Source of the DNA: Candidatus Methanorbis basalitermitum
GTDB taxonomy: Archaea; Halobacteriota; Methanomicrobia; Methanomicrobiales; Methanocorpusculaceae
Length of the DNA: 64,000 nucleotides
Direction of reading: 5' to 3'
Assembly: GCA_031287415.1 (NCBI GenBank)
Contig: JAITSY010000021.1
Span: forward strand, 1 to 64,000
The position numbers and the translations under genes are program-made. Position 1 is the stretch's first letter, and every line of letters begins with the position of its first letter. Below the pieces are notes generated by a model. That model worked only from the letters and a program-made list of their open reading frames with translations, did not search any database and was not told the DNA's origin. This document shows, piece by piece, positions 8,816 through 17,507 of the stretch.

Positions 8816-9664
8816 TTACTCCACCTTCCTGCAGCGGCACCCGTGGTGTGCCTCGCGATATTCAACCGACTGTTTTTCCTCAGGGCAGTACATCCATTGA
8901 CGTGCCAAAAAATCATCCCAATCGACCAAATGGGCATCAAATTCTGGCCCATCTACACAGGCGAACTTCCTCTCACCGTCCACAGTAACCCGGCAGGAAC
9001 CACACATGCCTGTGCCGTCCACCATTACTGGGTTCAGTGATACATAGGTCTTGATGCCGTAGGGCTTTGTAACGCCGCTTGTCACCTTCATCATTATCCC
9101 GGGGCCAATGATCCAGACTTTATCGATTTTACTACCGCTCTCGCAGAGCGTCTGTAAGGGACCACTTGCAAAACCCTTGATACCATAGGAACCGTCATCT
9201 GTAGTCACAAACAGATCGTCGCAGATGGAACGCATCTCATCCTCTAAAATCAGCAAATCCTTATTTCTTGCCCCGATGATGCCGATAACATAGTTTCCGG
9301 CAATTTTTGCCGTCTGGGCAATAATTGGCGTACAGGCAACGCCCACACCGCCGCCGATAATAACCACTGTCTCGGGACCATTGGCAATATCACTCGGCAT
9401 CCCAAGGGGGCCAACCACATCACGCAAGCAAGCGCCTGCCGGAAGGGATGCAAGCAGCTTCGTTGTTGTACCGATTGCCCTGAATGAAACTCGAATCAGA
9501 TCCCCCTCGATTCCTGAGATTGTGAGGGGAACACGTTCTCCTGCTTCATCAGGGTGAATAATACAAAACTGCCCTGCCTGGGTATTGCGCGCAACCTGCG
9601 GCACGCGAATCCACATCTCGAAAACCGCCTCTGACAAGGCGTATGTTTTCACTATCTCGTACAA
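8816..9664 (-). CDS. Ferredoxin-NADP+ reductase subunit alpha, NfnA/SudB type
   Basis: A 282-residue flavoprotein of the dihydroorotate dehydrogenase electron-transfer-subunit family. It has an FAD domain in the first 90 residues (AGQFCIIHPDE, ERVPLTISG), an NAD(P)-binding GGGVGVACTPI motif near residue 105, and a C-terminal [2Fe-2S] cysteine cluster (MCGSCRVTV...CVDGPEFD). This matches NfnA. The GltD/NfnB partner begins at the next base. A CGTATATTTC sequence at about 9696-9705 and a GGAGTG ribosome site ahead of the ATG mark the operon start. Confidence 0.85.
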   Translation of the reverse strand: MYEIVKTYALSEAVFEMWIRVPQVARNTQAGQFCIIHPDEAGERVPLTISGIEGDLIRVSFRAIGTTTKLLASLPAGACLRDVVGPLGMPSDIANGPETVVIIGGGVGVACTPIIAQTAKIAGNYVIGIIGARNKDLLILEDEMRSICDDLFVTTDDGSYGIKGFASGPLQTLCESGSKIDKVWIIGPGIMMKVTSGVTKPYGIKTYVSLNPVMVDGTGMCGSCRVTVDGERKFACVDGPEFDAHLVDWDDFLARQWMYCPEEKQSVEYREAHHGCRCRKVE

Positions 9665-9767
9665 ACTATTTCACTCCGTTGTTCTGCCCTGAGAAATATA
9701 CGAGTACTCATTGAACGCCTGATAACTTTAACCTGTGTCGGTCTTTGTCAGGGATCGGAAAAATGAA

Positions 9768-9878
9768 CGGAATTATCAGTTTGAATGGGGGACAGCTCTT
9801 CAAATCCGAAACATGACTATCTATCTCAATAGATAATTCCTGCCAATTTATATATTACTACTAAAACTGATACGTCCG
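9768..9878 (-). mobile_element. Miniature inverted-repeat element, copy M2
   Basis: A 111-bp copy in reverse orientation with ends CGGAATTATC and GATACGTCCG. The flanks AAAATGAA and AAAATAAA agree at seven of eight bases, supporting an 8-bp target duplication. It lies inside the inverted segment. Confidence 0.85.
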
Positions 9879-10370
9879 AAAATAAATACATCTAATCGCA
9901 GAAAATTGTTTGGAGCTCTCAGCCCCGTCATATGATGTAGTAGATATTGGAAATGGAACCCCGTATCGAAGCATTGGTGAAATCAATCACTGTCGGATGA
10001 GGTTTTATTCATAGTGACTGGTTTTTGAAGGTGTTGTTAATGAATTCAGGTCACCATACCCTCCATTTTTATCTACCGAGAGGGTGTTTGTTCAATCTTC
10101 ATACCTGGCATTGGAGTCACACAAATTGTCCACGCTGCTTTCTGCTGCGTGAGACCCATCCTGTGGGTTACTCTATATTATATTTGGGTGCTTAGGTCGT
10201 CAAATACTTCTCCCAAAACAGTTTAGGAATATTTCAGACATCCCAAAAACTTCTGTTTGTACTCTGATTTGTGACTGATTCCTTTGCTTTGGGCTCCCAG
10301 CCGCACGCAATTACTCCGAATCCTGCTCTTATAGTGTCAAGATCGGAAGCCCAGGCGGGAAAGCATAATC
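9879..10370. other. Intergenic region without a recognisable gene
   Basis: No frame here carries a recognisable domain. A short minus-strand frame near 10160 begins MGLTQQKAAW but ends after 28 codons and cannot be supported as a gene. The base composition is more AT-rich than the coding regions. Confidence 0.5.
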
Positions 10371-10381
10371 CTTAAATAAAT
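10371..10381 (+). promoter_or_regulatory. TATA box of tRNA-Trp
   Basis: CTTAAATAAAT lies about 36 bases upstream of the mature tRNA 5' end, a normal distance if the primary transcript has a leader of about 10 bases. Confidence 0.6.
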
Positions 10382-10411
10382 AGACAGAGATGTTATTTAC
10401 ATAAAACTTGC

Positions 10412-10586
10412 GGGGTCGTGGCCTAGTCCGGTATGGCGACGGGCTCCAGCGGTCTTAGCGTATGATGAACTATCGGGTCTGCTGATGATAGATGATGACC
10501 CGTTGGAGCACTGATGCGTAGAGTTGCTCTCATGTTCGCTTGTCGGAGAGACCCGTCGATCGTGAGTTCAAATCTCACCGACCCCA
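10412..10586 (+). tRNA. tRNA-Trp (CCA) with a 101-base intron
   Basis: The acceptor arms GGGGTCG and CGACCCC, a D arm, an anticodon stem ACGGG/CCCGT with loop CTCCAGA, and a T arm GTGAG-TTCAAAT-CTCAC fold into a standard tRNA once 10450-10550 is removed. The intron is after position 37, the usual site in archaeal tRNA-Trp, and is expected to be cut by the splicing endonuclease at a bulge-helix-bulge. The anticodon is CCA. Confidence 0.95.
10450..10550 (+). ncRNA. Box C/D guide RNA within the tRNA-Trp intron
   Basis: Box C ATGATGA is at 10462-10468, box D' CTGA at 10482-10485, box C' ATGATGA at 10492-10498 and box D CTGA at 10511-10514. The D' guide pairs with AGACCCG of the spliced tRNA, placing the fifth base from the box on C39. 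The D guide pairs with GCTCCA, placing it on C34. The predicted targets are therefore 2'-O-methylation at positions 34 and 39, the same two positions known for euryarchaeal tRNA-Trp introns; here position 39 is C rather than U. Confidence 0.85.
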
Positions 10587-10635
10587 CGTTTTGAAAAAGC
10601 TGTTTTTCTGTTGATTTGGGGATTATCTGTGCAGT

Positions 10636-10661
10636 AGCTGCTCTATCAGAGGTGTGCAGCA
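10636..10661 (-). repeat. Dispersed intergenic repeat, fragment (copy 4)
   Basis: AGCTGCTCTATCAGAGGTGTGCAGCA matches only the hairpin end of the repeat family. The GTTGCATGGCAGC end is absent. Confidence 0.6.
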
Positions 10662-10814
10662 ATTCAAGGTCGAACACGTCACAAAAGCTGCTGACCGCTA
10701 CTGCGGCATTTCGGATCGATCTGCTGAGGTGATTCTACCAACTGCTGAATTTGCGGTTCTTCTCTGTTTCCCTGGTACCTGTTTCGATGGAGGGAGTTGG
10801 CGTATTGAGGACAA

Positions 10815-10951
10815 GCTGCACGTCTATAATAGAGGTTACGCCGACACCGTCGACGGCGTGCATGTGCATTGCATGGCAATGGGTTCCCTGCATCAGGCGG
10901 TGGTTGGACAAGCATCTCACCAGATGCGTAGTCGTTCCGCTGCCATGCAAC
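10815..10951 (+). repeat. Dispersed intergenic repeat, copy 5
   Basis: Begins GCTGCACGTCTATAATAGAGG and ends CCGCTGCCATGCAACT, with an internal hairpin region. It lies downstream of the convergent DapE-like gene. The rest of 10587-11093 holds no recognisable gene. Confidence 0.78.
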
Positions 10952-11093
10952 TAATCGGGTTGATATACTGTGAATGTGTACTGATGAACGGACGCGATCA
11001 TCTCTGCTGCGGGCAGGCACGCAGAAACACCCGCACCTCAAAATCCAAACAAAACCGCATCTGCCGCCAGGCAAACAAAGTCTATGTATCTCC

Positions 11094-12275
11094 TTAGAAC
11101 CCGTACTTTTCCCGGTACTGGCGAATCAACCGATAGTAAATCTCCTCAGCAGAGCGCAGCTGATCGATTCGTACCCGCTCGTTCAGCCCATGCAGCCCGC
11201 ACAACTCCCCTGGGCCATACTCAATCGCCCGGAACCCTGCTTTCCTTAGCACCCATGAATCCGATGCCGCCCATTGCACAATCGGCTCGGAAACAACATT
11301 GTACACGCTGCTGATGGCCTTGCAGGTACTTTGTACCAAAAATGACTCCGGCGTTGTCAGAGAGGCGTCTGTTTTTAGAAACGGCGTAACCATCACTGCA
11401 GCCGGCAGATGTGCATATATCTCCTCGAGAATATCATCACAGTTGCAGCCCCACGGCAGCCGCATATCAATCGTAAGATAGCATTTCTGTGCAACAATAT
11501 TCACCCGTTCTCCTCCCGAAATGAGTCCTGGATTATACATAATCTGCCGGAATAACGGCGTAAACTCGCAGTCCCCCTGCTCATTGGTGATAGCAATCGA
11601 ATGCTTAATCAGCCGCTCCAGAGATGCTGACTGCGGATACACGCGGTTGTGCAGCTCATCTATCCAGGTAAGAAACGAATATGCCTGTACAATTGCACTA
11701 TTTCCAACCATCGGAAACAGCGAGGCGTGCCCCGGTATCCCCGTAAACTCAACCTCGAATCGGCAGACCCCCTTCTGGCCTACTGAAGGTGCAAACGCAG
11801 GAGTAGGCTCTGCAATCAGCACGTCGCAGGGATGAATCAGCAATTTTTCTATCAGATATCTGGTACCGTACCTGCCGCTGCCCTCCTCATCGCAGACAAA
11901 TGCAAGAGCCACCGGAATCTCCCCGCAGTCGTTCACCGCTCGCTCAACCGCAGTCAGAATTGCCGCACATCCGCCCTTCATATCCGTACTTCCGCGGCCA
12001 TGGACGTATGTATCATCAACGGCACCTGCATACGGAGGAATATCCCAGCCATCATCCATCGCCAGAACCACATCCATGTGGCCGGAGAGCATCAGCATTC
12101 GATTCTGTTCCCGGGAGATAACATTACAGCGTCCAGGTGCCCCTTCAGTAATATCGGAACGGATGCCAAGGGTATCAAGAAGCGACGTGATGTACTGGGC
12201 AGTCTCCGTCGTGTCCCCAGGCGGATTCTCGCTTTTGATCTTCACAAGCTCCGAACAGACGCGCACAACATCCAT
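11094..12275 (-). CDS. M20-family metallopeptidase, ArgE/DapE type deacylase
   Basis: A 393-residue zinc hydrolase of the M20 family. Visible metal and catalytic motifs are SGHMDVV (about residue 65), the Asp in GRGSTDMKGG (about residue 98), CDEEGSG (about residue 128) and a late LHGLNERV histidine motif. The family includes succinyl-diaminopimelate desuccinylase and acetylornithine deacetylase, and sequence alone does not decide the substrate. Before the inversion it lay in the same direction as dapA and dapB, which favours a diaminopimelate role, but a lone peptidase is possible. It is five bases from the upstream gene at 12281, so the two are likely cotranscribed. Confidence 0.8.
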   Translation of the reverse strand: MDVVRVCSELVKIKSENPPGDTTETAQYITSLLDTLGIRSDITEGAPGRCNVISREQNRMLMLSGHMDVVLAMDDGWDIPPYAGAVDDTYVHGRGSTDMKGGCAAILTAVERAVNDCGEIPVALAFVCDEEGSGRYGTRYLIEKLLIHPCDVLIAEPTPAFAPSVGQKGVCRFEVEFTGIPGHASLFPMVGNSAIVQAYSFLTWIDELHNRVYPQSASLERLIKHSIAITNEQGDCEFTPLFRQIMYNPGLISGGERVNIVAQKCYLTIDMRLPWGCNCDDILEEIYAHLPAAVMVTPFLKTDASLTTPESFLVQSTCKAISSVYNVVSEPIVQWAASDSWVLRKAGFRAIEYGPGELCGLHGLNERVRIDQLRSAEEIYYRLIRQYREKYGF

Positions 12276-12280
12276 TAATT

Positions 12281-12844
12281 TTACCTCGCGACATGACGTG
12301 TTTTGTACTCGGCAAAAAGTTTTCCGAGGGATCCTGCCTGATAAATGCTTTGGAGGAACTGCCGATCGAAGATATCGTCTGCCATATCATGGAAGAACTG
12401 CGGCGGCAGTGGTTTTTTGGCAGCCGGATCCAGTACAATCCGGAATCCAACATACCGCGCACCCTCATCAGGATCATAGATGAACTGCCAGAGCATTGGT
12501 GTACTCTCAAACATCTTCTGATGTGCATCGCGGAGCCAGACCATAAACTTAGGGAATAGCGCATTGGCCCCCTCCTTTGCCACATCAACACGGCGGCGGA
12601 GATACTCGGCCGTCATGGAGCAGCGTATCGAATCAGGATTGTACGCAAGAGCGCTCAGTGTGTAGTCAAGATGTGCCACAGCATCAATAAAGTAAAAGTA
12701 GAGGACCGGGTCCATATCAGATGGATTTTCGAGAATCAGCGACTTGTGGTAGAGATATTCTGCCTCATTTGAGTACTCGTTTCTCTGAGGTAACATAATA
12801 GCCATTTGACGGGATAGACAAAAAGCGTTGGTATGCTGGATCAT
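12281..12844 (-). CDS. Conserved protein of unknown function
   Basis: I do not recognise a family. The 187-residue protein is soluble, has no cysteine motif or signal peptide, and is rich in helix-forming stretches (YFIDAVAHLDYTL, FPKFMVWLRDAHQ). The annotated ATG at 12844 is uncertain: a second ATG 12 codons later (12808, MAIMLPQ) would be a sensible start. It is sandwiched between a ferredoxin gene and the M20 peptidase, all in one direction and closely spaced, so it belongs to the ancestral dap-linked operon. Confidence 0.55.
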   Translation of the reverse strand: MIQHTNAFCLSRQMAIMLPQRNEYSNEAEYLYHKSLILENPSDMDPVLYFYFIDAVAHLDYTLSALAYNPDSIRCSMTAEYLRRRVDVAKEGANALFPKFMVWLRDAHQKMFESTPMLWQFIYDPDEGARYVGFRIVLDPAAKKPLPPQFFHDMADDIFDRQFLQSIYQAGSLGKLFAEYKTRHVAR

Positions 12845-12897
12845 AATCCGTATGAAACAAACATCTAAAAAAGCAAATAATTATGGTTTGGATAGAT

Positions 12898-13071
12898 TTA
12901 TTCCATATGGATGGCACTTTGCGTGCATTCGTCAACACAGGTCTCGCAGTCCACGCATCCTGATACATCAACGACCGCCTTGTCATCTATCAGCTCAATT
13001 GCTGCTGCCGGACAGATGTCCACGCAGGTTGCACAGCCAATACACATGTCTTTATCAACTACTGCTACCAT
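12898..13071 (-). CDS. Small 2[4Fe-4S] ferredoxin (57 residues)
   Basis: The minus-strand frame encodes two classical cluster motifs, CIGCATCVDICP near residue 10 and CVDCETCVDECT near residue 40, in a protein beginning MVAVVDKD. This is the standard clostridial-type low-potential ferredoxin used by methanogens as an electron carrier. It is too short for many gene lists. It lies between the dapB remnant and the hypothetical gene at 12281 in the same orientation, so it was probably part of a dapA-dapB-ferredoxin transcript. Confidence 0.93.
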   Translation of the reverse strand: MVAVVDKDMCIGCATCVDICPAAAIELIDDKAVVDVSGCVDCETCVDECTQSAIHME

Positions 13072-13197
13072 TTCAAATACCTCAGATATTATTATGTTAT
13101 TTCACCCAGAGATAAAAATAGGTTTCGATGAGGGCATTTGCGTCCTGCCGACTTCTGGGTCTGGCAAAACGCAGAAGAATCGCAGAACTCTATATAA

Positions 13198-13936
13198 TCA
13201 AAGAACAGTTTTCATCGTGTACACACCAGGGGTTTTTCCCGGAGTCCACGCAGTTACGCGAACTGCACCGCGTGCAAACACCACATGATCATATGCCCGA
13301 TGCACCAATTCGATGCTCTCATAATTCTGATGAAACTGAACCGTGTGATCACCCACAACATCACCACCGCGGATAACATGCACACCGATCTCATTTTTGC
13401 GGTCCGCCATGCCACGGCGTCCGTACGTCTCCTCGCGTTTACCAATCTCCTCCTCGATCACTTTCCGAATAGTCTTTACTGTGCCACTCGGGGCGTCTTT
13501 CTTGTAGCGGTGATGCGCCTCAATAACCTCAATATATAGTCTCCAAGCTTTTTTGAAGCTTCCCAGCCCTGCTTCCTGAAGATGTTGGCGCCGACACTGA
13601 AGGTCGTCATTTTCACAACAGGCAGACTCTTGATCGCAGCCAGAAGTCCTGCCTTCTCCCTTGGCGTAAAGCCGGTCGTACCTATCACCAGCGCCACTCC
13701 TTTTGAAGCCGCAATTCACGCATTCACCATCGTTGCCGCTGCAACCGTGAAATCAATCTTCACATCGACTTGCACTCATCGATAAGGGGCCTGCAAAGGC
13801 TTTCTGACTCAACCCCCCCGATCCCGGCGTGGGTCAGCACCGTCGACTAACTCAAGTCCCGGGGTGTCTCACCTACCATACTCGCGATGATCGTACCCCT
13901 GCGCCCCAGCACCCCGCAAATTAGAACTTTAGTCAT
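13198..13936 (-). pseudogene. dapB: 4-hydroxy-tetrahydrodipicolinate reductase, frameshifted
   Basis: Starting at the ATG at 13936, the first frame reads [14 protein letters not shown], a DapB Rossmann start, then loses the frame after about 30 codons near CCCGGGACTTGAG. Later pieces are in different frames: the TTGFTPREK and FSVGANIF segments in one, and the C-terminal HHRYKKDAPSGT (substrate-binding HH and KxxxSGT) with GDHTVQF in another. At least two frameshifts make it nonfunctional. The ATG overlaps the end of the dapA fragment by eight bases, so the two were once coupled. Loss of both genes suggests the pathway is gone. Confidence 0.92.
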
Positions 13937-14428
13937 AGTGTGAAAGTACTTTTCGTAATGTTTCCGTTATTTCTGGGGCAAAAGAGTCCTGCGGCAGTCT
14001 GACATTTCCTGACACAATCTGTCCTCGGATCTCTGCTGCACGCTTCACTGGCACTGGATTTACCTCCATAAACAGCGTTTTGGAAAGATCTAGCAACTCG
14101 TAATGGATCTTTCGTGCTGTATCTATATCTCCTTGCACAAGAGAATTATACATCGCAACCATGCGTTTTGGCTCAATGTTTACCGTCACTGAAATGCAGC
14201 CCTGATCATCAATAGAACGCACCGACAGCGCCAGTGAATCGTCGCCCGAAATCAGCACGAACGGATATTCGCGTTCGACATCCGCAAGATCATGGATGAT
14301 AGCCATCATCTGATCCATGTTGCCGCTCGCCTCCTTCACGGCGACGGTGTTTGGAATGGTCTTTACCATCTCGATGTTCATATCCGCCGATAGATTCTGG
14401 CCGGTTCTTCAGGGAATATTATATACAT
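13929..14428 (-). pseudogene. dapA: 4-hydroxy-tetrahydrodipicolinate synthase, 3' half (inverted away from its 5' half)
   Basis: From 14428 the minus strand reads VYNIP, an in-frame TGA (14409-14411, replacing the glycine of the usual PGRTG), then [20 protein letters not shown] and the VAVKEASGN motif with the Schiff-base lysine, through to the normal C-terminus. It continues exactly where the piece at 4105-4510 stops. The two halves are separated by an inverted 9.9-kb segment bounded by two miniature elements. The frame from the internal ATG at 14381 is open but lacks the N-terminal half. Confidence 0.93.
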
Positions 14429-14538
14429 CGGACTTATCCGTCTGAATGGGAACAGTCCTTCAAATCTGAAATATAACAGTCTATGCCAATAGAGATAGAC
14501 GAAACATTTATAGATTACAAATATAGCTGATAAGTTCG
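14429..14538 (-). mobile_element. Miniature inverted-repeat element, copy M3
   Basis: A 110-bp copy with ends CGGACTTATC and GATAAGTTCG, reverse to M1. It borders the dapA 3' half on its left side. Recombination with M1 explains the inversion. Confidence 0.88.
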
Positions 14539-14871
14539 AAAATGAATGCGGAACTTCGCGAGCACGTCTCTGACATCAACCTCCAGATCGGCTAACTAAC
14601 CGAATGTTTGCTGCGTAGCGGAAGGCTATTCTCCCTACGGAATCTAACCAGTTATTGGATACGGTTTTAGCCGCCCCAATTGACCAACGCTCTCCGGGTT
14701 GCCAGTACAGTGGAAAAACTGATTCTCCCGGCCGGAACCGTTATACTACTGCAAAGTCTTTTTGCCAATAACATTAATAAAAATACCTCAGAAGTATCGT
14801 CTCCGGGACTTATCTTTCGTTATCACAGATTGCACATTCTTTCATGAAGACGCAGAATAATTCTGAAAATT
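14539..14871. other. Intergenic region without a recognisable gene
   Basis: No supported frame. An AATAAAAATACC stretch at about 14774-14785 could serve as a promoter for the antiporter remnant that follows. Confidence 0.45.
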
Positions 14872-15620
14872 TTGGGGGATTTACAGGCGCAAGAAGAAAC
14901 AGAACTAATCAGGTCAGTGGTGATCGTACTTGCCTGCGCCATCGCCATCCTTTTCATCGGCAAACGCCTGTGTATGTCGCTTATTATTTGGTACTTTGTC
15001 ACCGGCATAGTTATCGGCCATGCGTGCTTAGATTGGATGGCAGAAGAACAGATGTCGCTATTTGCAGATCTCGGCGTCATCCTGCTGATGTTTACCCTCG
15101 GTCTGGAAATGTCGCTAAAAAATCTCCAATCAATGAAAGAGATCGTTTTAATCGGAGGAATATTCCATCTCACGGTAACCATCGTCGCCGTCTGCACGAT
15201 CATGATGGCCATCGGATTGCCTTCAAATATCGCACTCTTCGTCGGATTTTTAGTGGTGCACTCATCCACTGCCGTGATCATGAACCATTATCAAAACAGT
15301 GGAGAGATGAATACCCGGCATGGCAAGATCGCCCTCGGCCTGCTGATATTTCAAGGCTTGAACGTTATCCCCATGATGCTGATGGTCCCGAACCTTGCCG
15401 GAAACAGCGACACCAATCTAGTTGGATCATCTCCTGAATTTTAGTGTGGGTATGGTGATCTTAGTGATAGTCTTAATTTCAGCCGTATTTCTCGTGCCGC
15501 GTTTCCTCACAGAAATCACCTTAACGCGAAGCAAAGAACTCGTCGTCATATCCATTGTTGCCATCTGTTTTGGTATTGCCTATCTGAACGACGAATATAC
15601 GGCGCCATTCTGTTTTGGCT
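14872..15620 (+). pseudogene. CPA2-type cation:proton antiporter, N-terminal fragment
   Basis: The first frame (TTG at 14872, ending at 15444) has five or six membrane segments typical of the KefB/CPA2 family: an initial hydrophobic helix, LFADLGVILLMFTLGLE, and the helix containing VVHSSTAVIM. A frameshift near 15430 moves the reading frame, which then continues as a further membrane segment (VILVIVLISAVFLVPRF) and FGIAYLNDEY before similarity ends near 15620. Intact CPA2 proteins are at least 380 residues, so about half the transporter and any regulatory domain are missing. The 160 bases after it hold no gene. Confidence 0.82.
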
Positions 15621-15787
15621 TGCGGTGCCCCCCCCGAAAAGAGCGGGAGCGCGCATGGCCAAGCCGTACCGCGTTGCCCTGCTACCCGCATTCCTGAGAG
15701 TACATAACTACCTATACTTGACAATGCATTTGACAATAGTCCGAATAAGAGATCCCCAGAACCACTGCACACAGGAAAATACAAAAA

Positions 15788-15871
15788 CGCTGAGGGGGAG
15801 ATTTGAACTCCCGAGAGACTTTCGCCTCACGGGCTTTCCAGGCCCGCGCCCTACCGCTAGACTACCTCAGC
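15788..15871 (-). tRNA. tRNA-Ser (GGA)
   Basis: Acceptor arms GCTGAGG and CCTCAGC, anticodon loop CTGGAAA, a long variable arm typical of serine tRNA, and T loop TTCAAAT. No intron. Confidence 0.95.
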
Positions 15872-15909
15872 AACTGGCATATGGCATGGGTTTTTTGCCT
15901 TTATTAATA

Positions 15910-16761
15910 TTACTTGTTTACACCAGAAGGGAGAGAGAAGACTCGGAGAGATTTTGCCACAAAACCCGGATCCCCACAGGCGAATTTCGCCGAGTCACGT
16001 ACCGCCTCTGCAAGCGCGACAAGTCGGCCCTCGACAGTCACTACTGCAATACTCTGTCCCCGCACAAAGGGATCACACCAAATCATCCCAACCCCAGCAA
16101 GAATCGCACCGTGGGCAACTGCATCCGCAGCGCCGGGCCGAACAACGATCTTCGGAAGATCCAGAACCGCCGCTTCAGGGGGGAGGATCATCGATCGGAT
16201 CATCTCCCCGTTCCCTGTTTCAGCCGCATCCCGAATCTCATGCAACGTATGCGTATCTTCCACCAAAAATCCACCGGACCGTGTCCGTCGCAGCTCGATC
16301 ATCTGCGACCCGCAGCCAAGAACCCAGCCGATGTGCACACACAGCGACCGGATGTATGTCCCCGCCTCGCAGCGGACGCGAATGAGTACCAGCCTACCCT
16401 GCATATCAAGGAGTTCAATCCAGTGAATCACCCGGATGCGGAGCGCCCGCTTCACTGCAGATCGACGGGGAGGCCGCTGATAAATACGGCCGGTGAACTG
16501 CTTTACCGCCTCCTCCACCTGCTCGCGGGGAACATCCGCATGAAGCAGGAGACACACCACGTACTCCTTCTCATGCAGGAGCAGGAGCGGGGCAAGTCTC
16601 ACTGCTTTTCCAAGCATCACCACCAGCACCCCGGACACCATCGGATCGAGAGTTCCCGAATGCCCGACATTGCTCTGCAGCATCTCACCGACCCACGCGG
16701 CAACCTGATGACTGCTTGGTCCGCGCGGCTTATCCACTAGCAGGATGCCCGTGTAGCCCAT
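15910..16761 (-). CDS. cbf5: tRNA/rRNA pseudouridine synthase Cbf5 (TruB family)
   Basis: Catalytic subunit of the archaeal H/ACA ribonucleoprotein that makes pseudouridine in rRNA, and position 55 in tRNA. The catalytic aspartate is Asp39 in GHSGTLDPMVSGVL. The RPPRRSAVKR and EAGTYIRSLC motifs follow, and the last 80 residues look like a PUA domain (LPPEAAVLDLPKIVVR, AHGAILAGVG). At 283 residues it lacks the N-terminal extension of many Cbf5 proteins. Its ATG shares a base with the hemD stop upstream, so the two are cotranscribed. Confidence 0.92.
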   Translation of the reverse strand: MGYTGILLVDKPRGPSSHQVAAWVGEMLQSNVGHSGTLDPMVSGVLVVMLGKAVRLAPLLLLHEKEYVVCLLLHADVPREQVEEAVKQFTGRIYQRPPRRSAVKRALRIRVIHWIELLDMQGRLVLIRVRCEAGTYIRSLCVHIGWVLGCGSQMIELRRTRSGGFLVEDTHTLHEIRDAAETGNGEMIRSMILPPEAAVLDLPKIVVRPGAADAVAHGAILAGVGMIWCDPFVRGQSIAVVTVEGRLVALAEAVRDSAKFACGDPGFVAKSLRVFSLPSGVNK

Positions 16762-17453
16762 CAGTTGACCCTCAGGTAGGCATTCAGGGCAATCAATGTT
16801 CCTTCCAGAGATCCGTCGCCTACAACCCTTGCTTCAACACCTCCTGTTCGCATTGCATCAGCCGTGACCTCACCTATAGCCATCGGCAGAATGTACTCCA
16901 AAGAGGAAAACAGGGCCCTTTGATAGGAGTTGGCGCTCGTGAAAAGAACCGCATCAGCACCATCAAGATTCAGCGGTTCGTTTGTCGGCGCAAGACGGTA
17001 GCACCGGTACTCAAATGCCATCCCGCCCGCATCCTCTATCGCATTGATCAGATCCAGATTCGGCACATCAGCACGTGGAATGCCTATGCGTTTTCCCTCT
17101 ATCCAGTTGCCAAGATATGGCACAAAGTTCCTTGAGTAAAATGCCGGCAGTGTTTCTGCAGCAATGCCTGCATTATGCAGGGTTTTTGTGGTCTGTGGGC
17201 CGATGGCGATCACCCGCGTTGTCTTGGTGATGCAGGGATCAAGGAGTGGAGCAATTTTTTGTGCGGGAAAGGCACTGGTGAAGAGTATTGCATCAAATTC
17301 ATCGCCGACTGCTGCAAGCACAAAGGTCTGAATTGTACTGCTCCTGATTTCGGCACGGAGCGGGGAGACCACACGGTACTCATGCCCGTATTGTTTGCAG
17401 AGAGCCGCATCTGCCACACTTTTTTCGGCAAGACGGGTGATCGCAAGTAACAT
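16761..17453 (-). CDS. hemD: Uroporphyrinogen-III synthase
   Basis: Cyclises hydroxymethylbilane to uroporphyrinogen III, the precursor of siroheme, cobamides and coenzyme F430. The two-domain pattern is visible: LLAITRLAEKS at the start, ILFTSAFPAQKI, VIAIGPQTTKTL, the RIGIPRADVPN strand and AVLFTSANSYQRAL with the family's TS motif. Conservation in this family is low, so the call rests on the pattern rather than on key residues. The frame is open to 17507, but the ATG at 17453 (MLLAITR) fits the family start. The stop overlaps the cbf5 start by one base. Confidence 0.85.
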   Translation of the reverse strand: MLLAITRLAEKSVADAALCKQYGHEYRVVSPLRAEIRSSTIQTFVLAAVGDEFDAILFTSAFPAQKIAPLLDPCITKTTRVIAIGPQTTKTLHNAGIAAETLPAFYSRNFVPYLGNWIEGKRIGIPRADVPNLDLINAIEDAGGMAFEYRCYRLAPTNEPLNLDGADAVLFTSANSYQRALFSSLEYILPMAIGEVTADAMRTGGVEARVVGDGSLEGTLIALNAYLRVN

Positions 17454-17507
17454 AAATGGATATTGGACGGCCAGCGTTAATATTCTGTCCCGTCGATATT
17501 GCTGCAT

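Noticed and set aside
7457..9664. Glutamate synthase
   Set aside because: The small-subunit-like protein is paired with an NfnA-type reductase and no large glutamate synthase subunit is present, so an Nfn-like complex fits better.
10070..10160. Short helix-turn-helix-like frame (MGLTQQKAAW) on the minus strand
   Set aside because: Ends after 28 codons with no continuation in other frames.
4511..14538. Composite transposon bounded by M1 and M3
   Set aside because: The second half of dapA lies inside the segment at its inner edge, which a composite insertion into dapA would not produce; an inversion explains both junctions.
14872..15620. Functional short antiporter from the 190-codon frame
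   Set aside because: The frame ends by frameshift in the middle of the transport domain, and the next frame continues the same protein before it is truncated.
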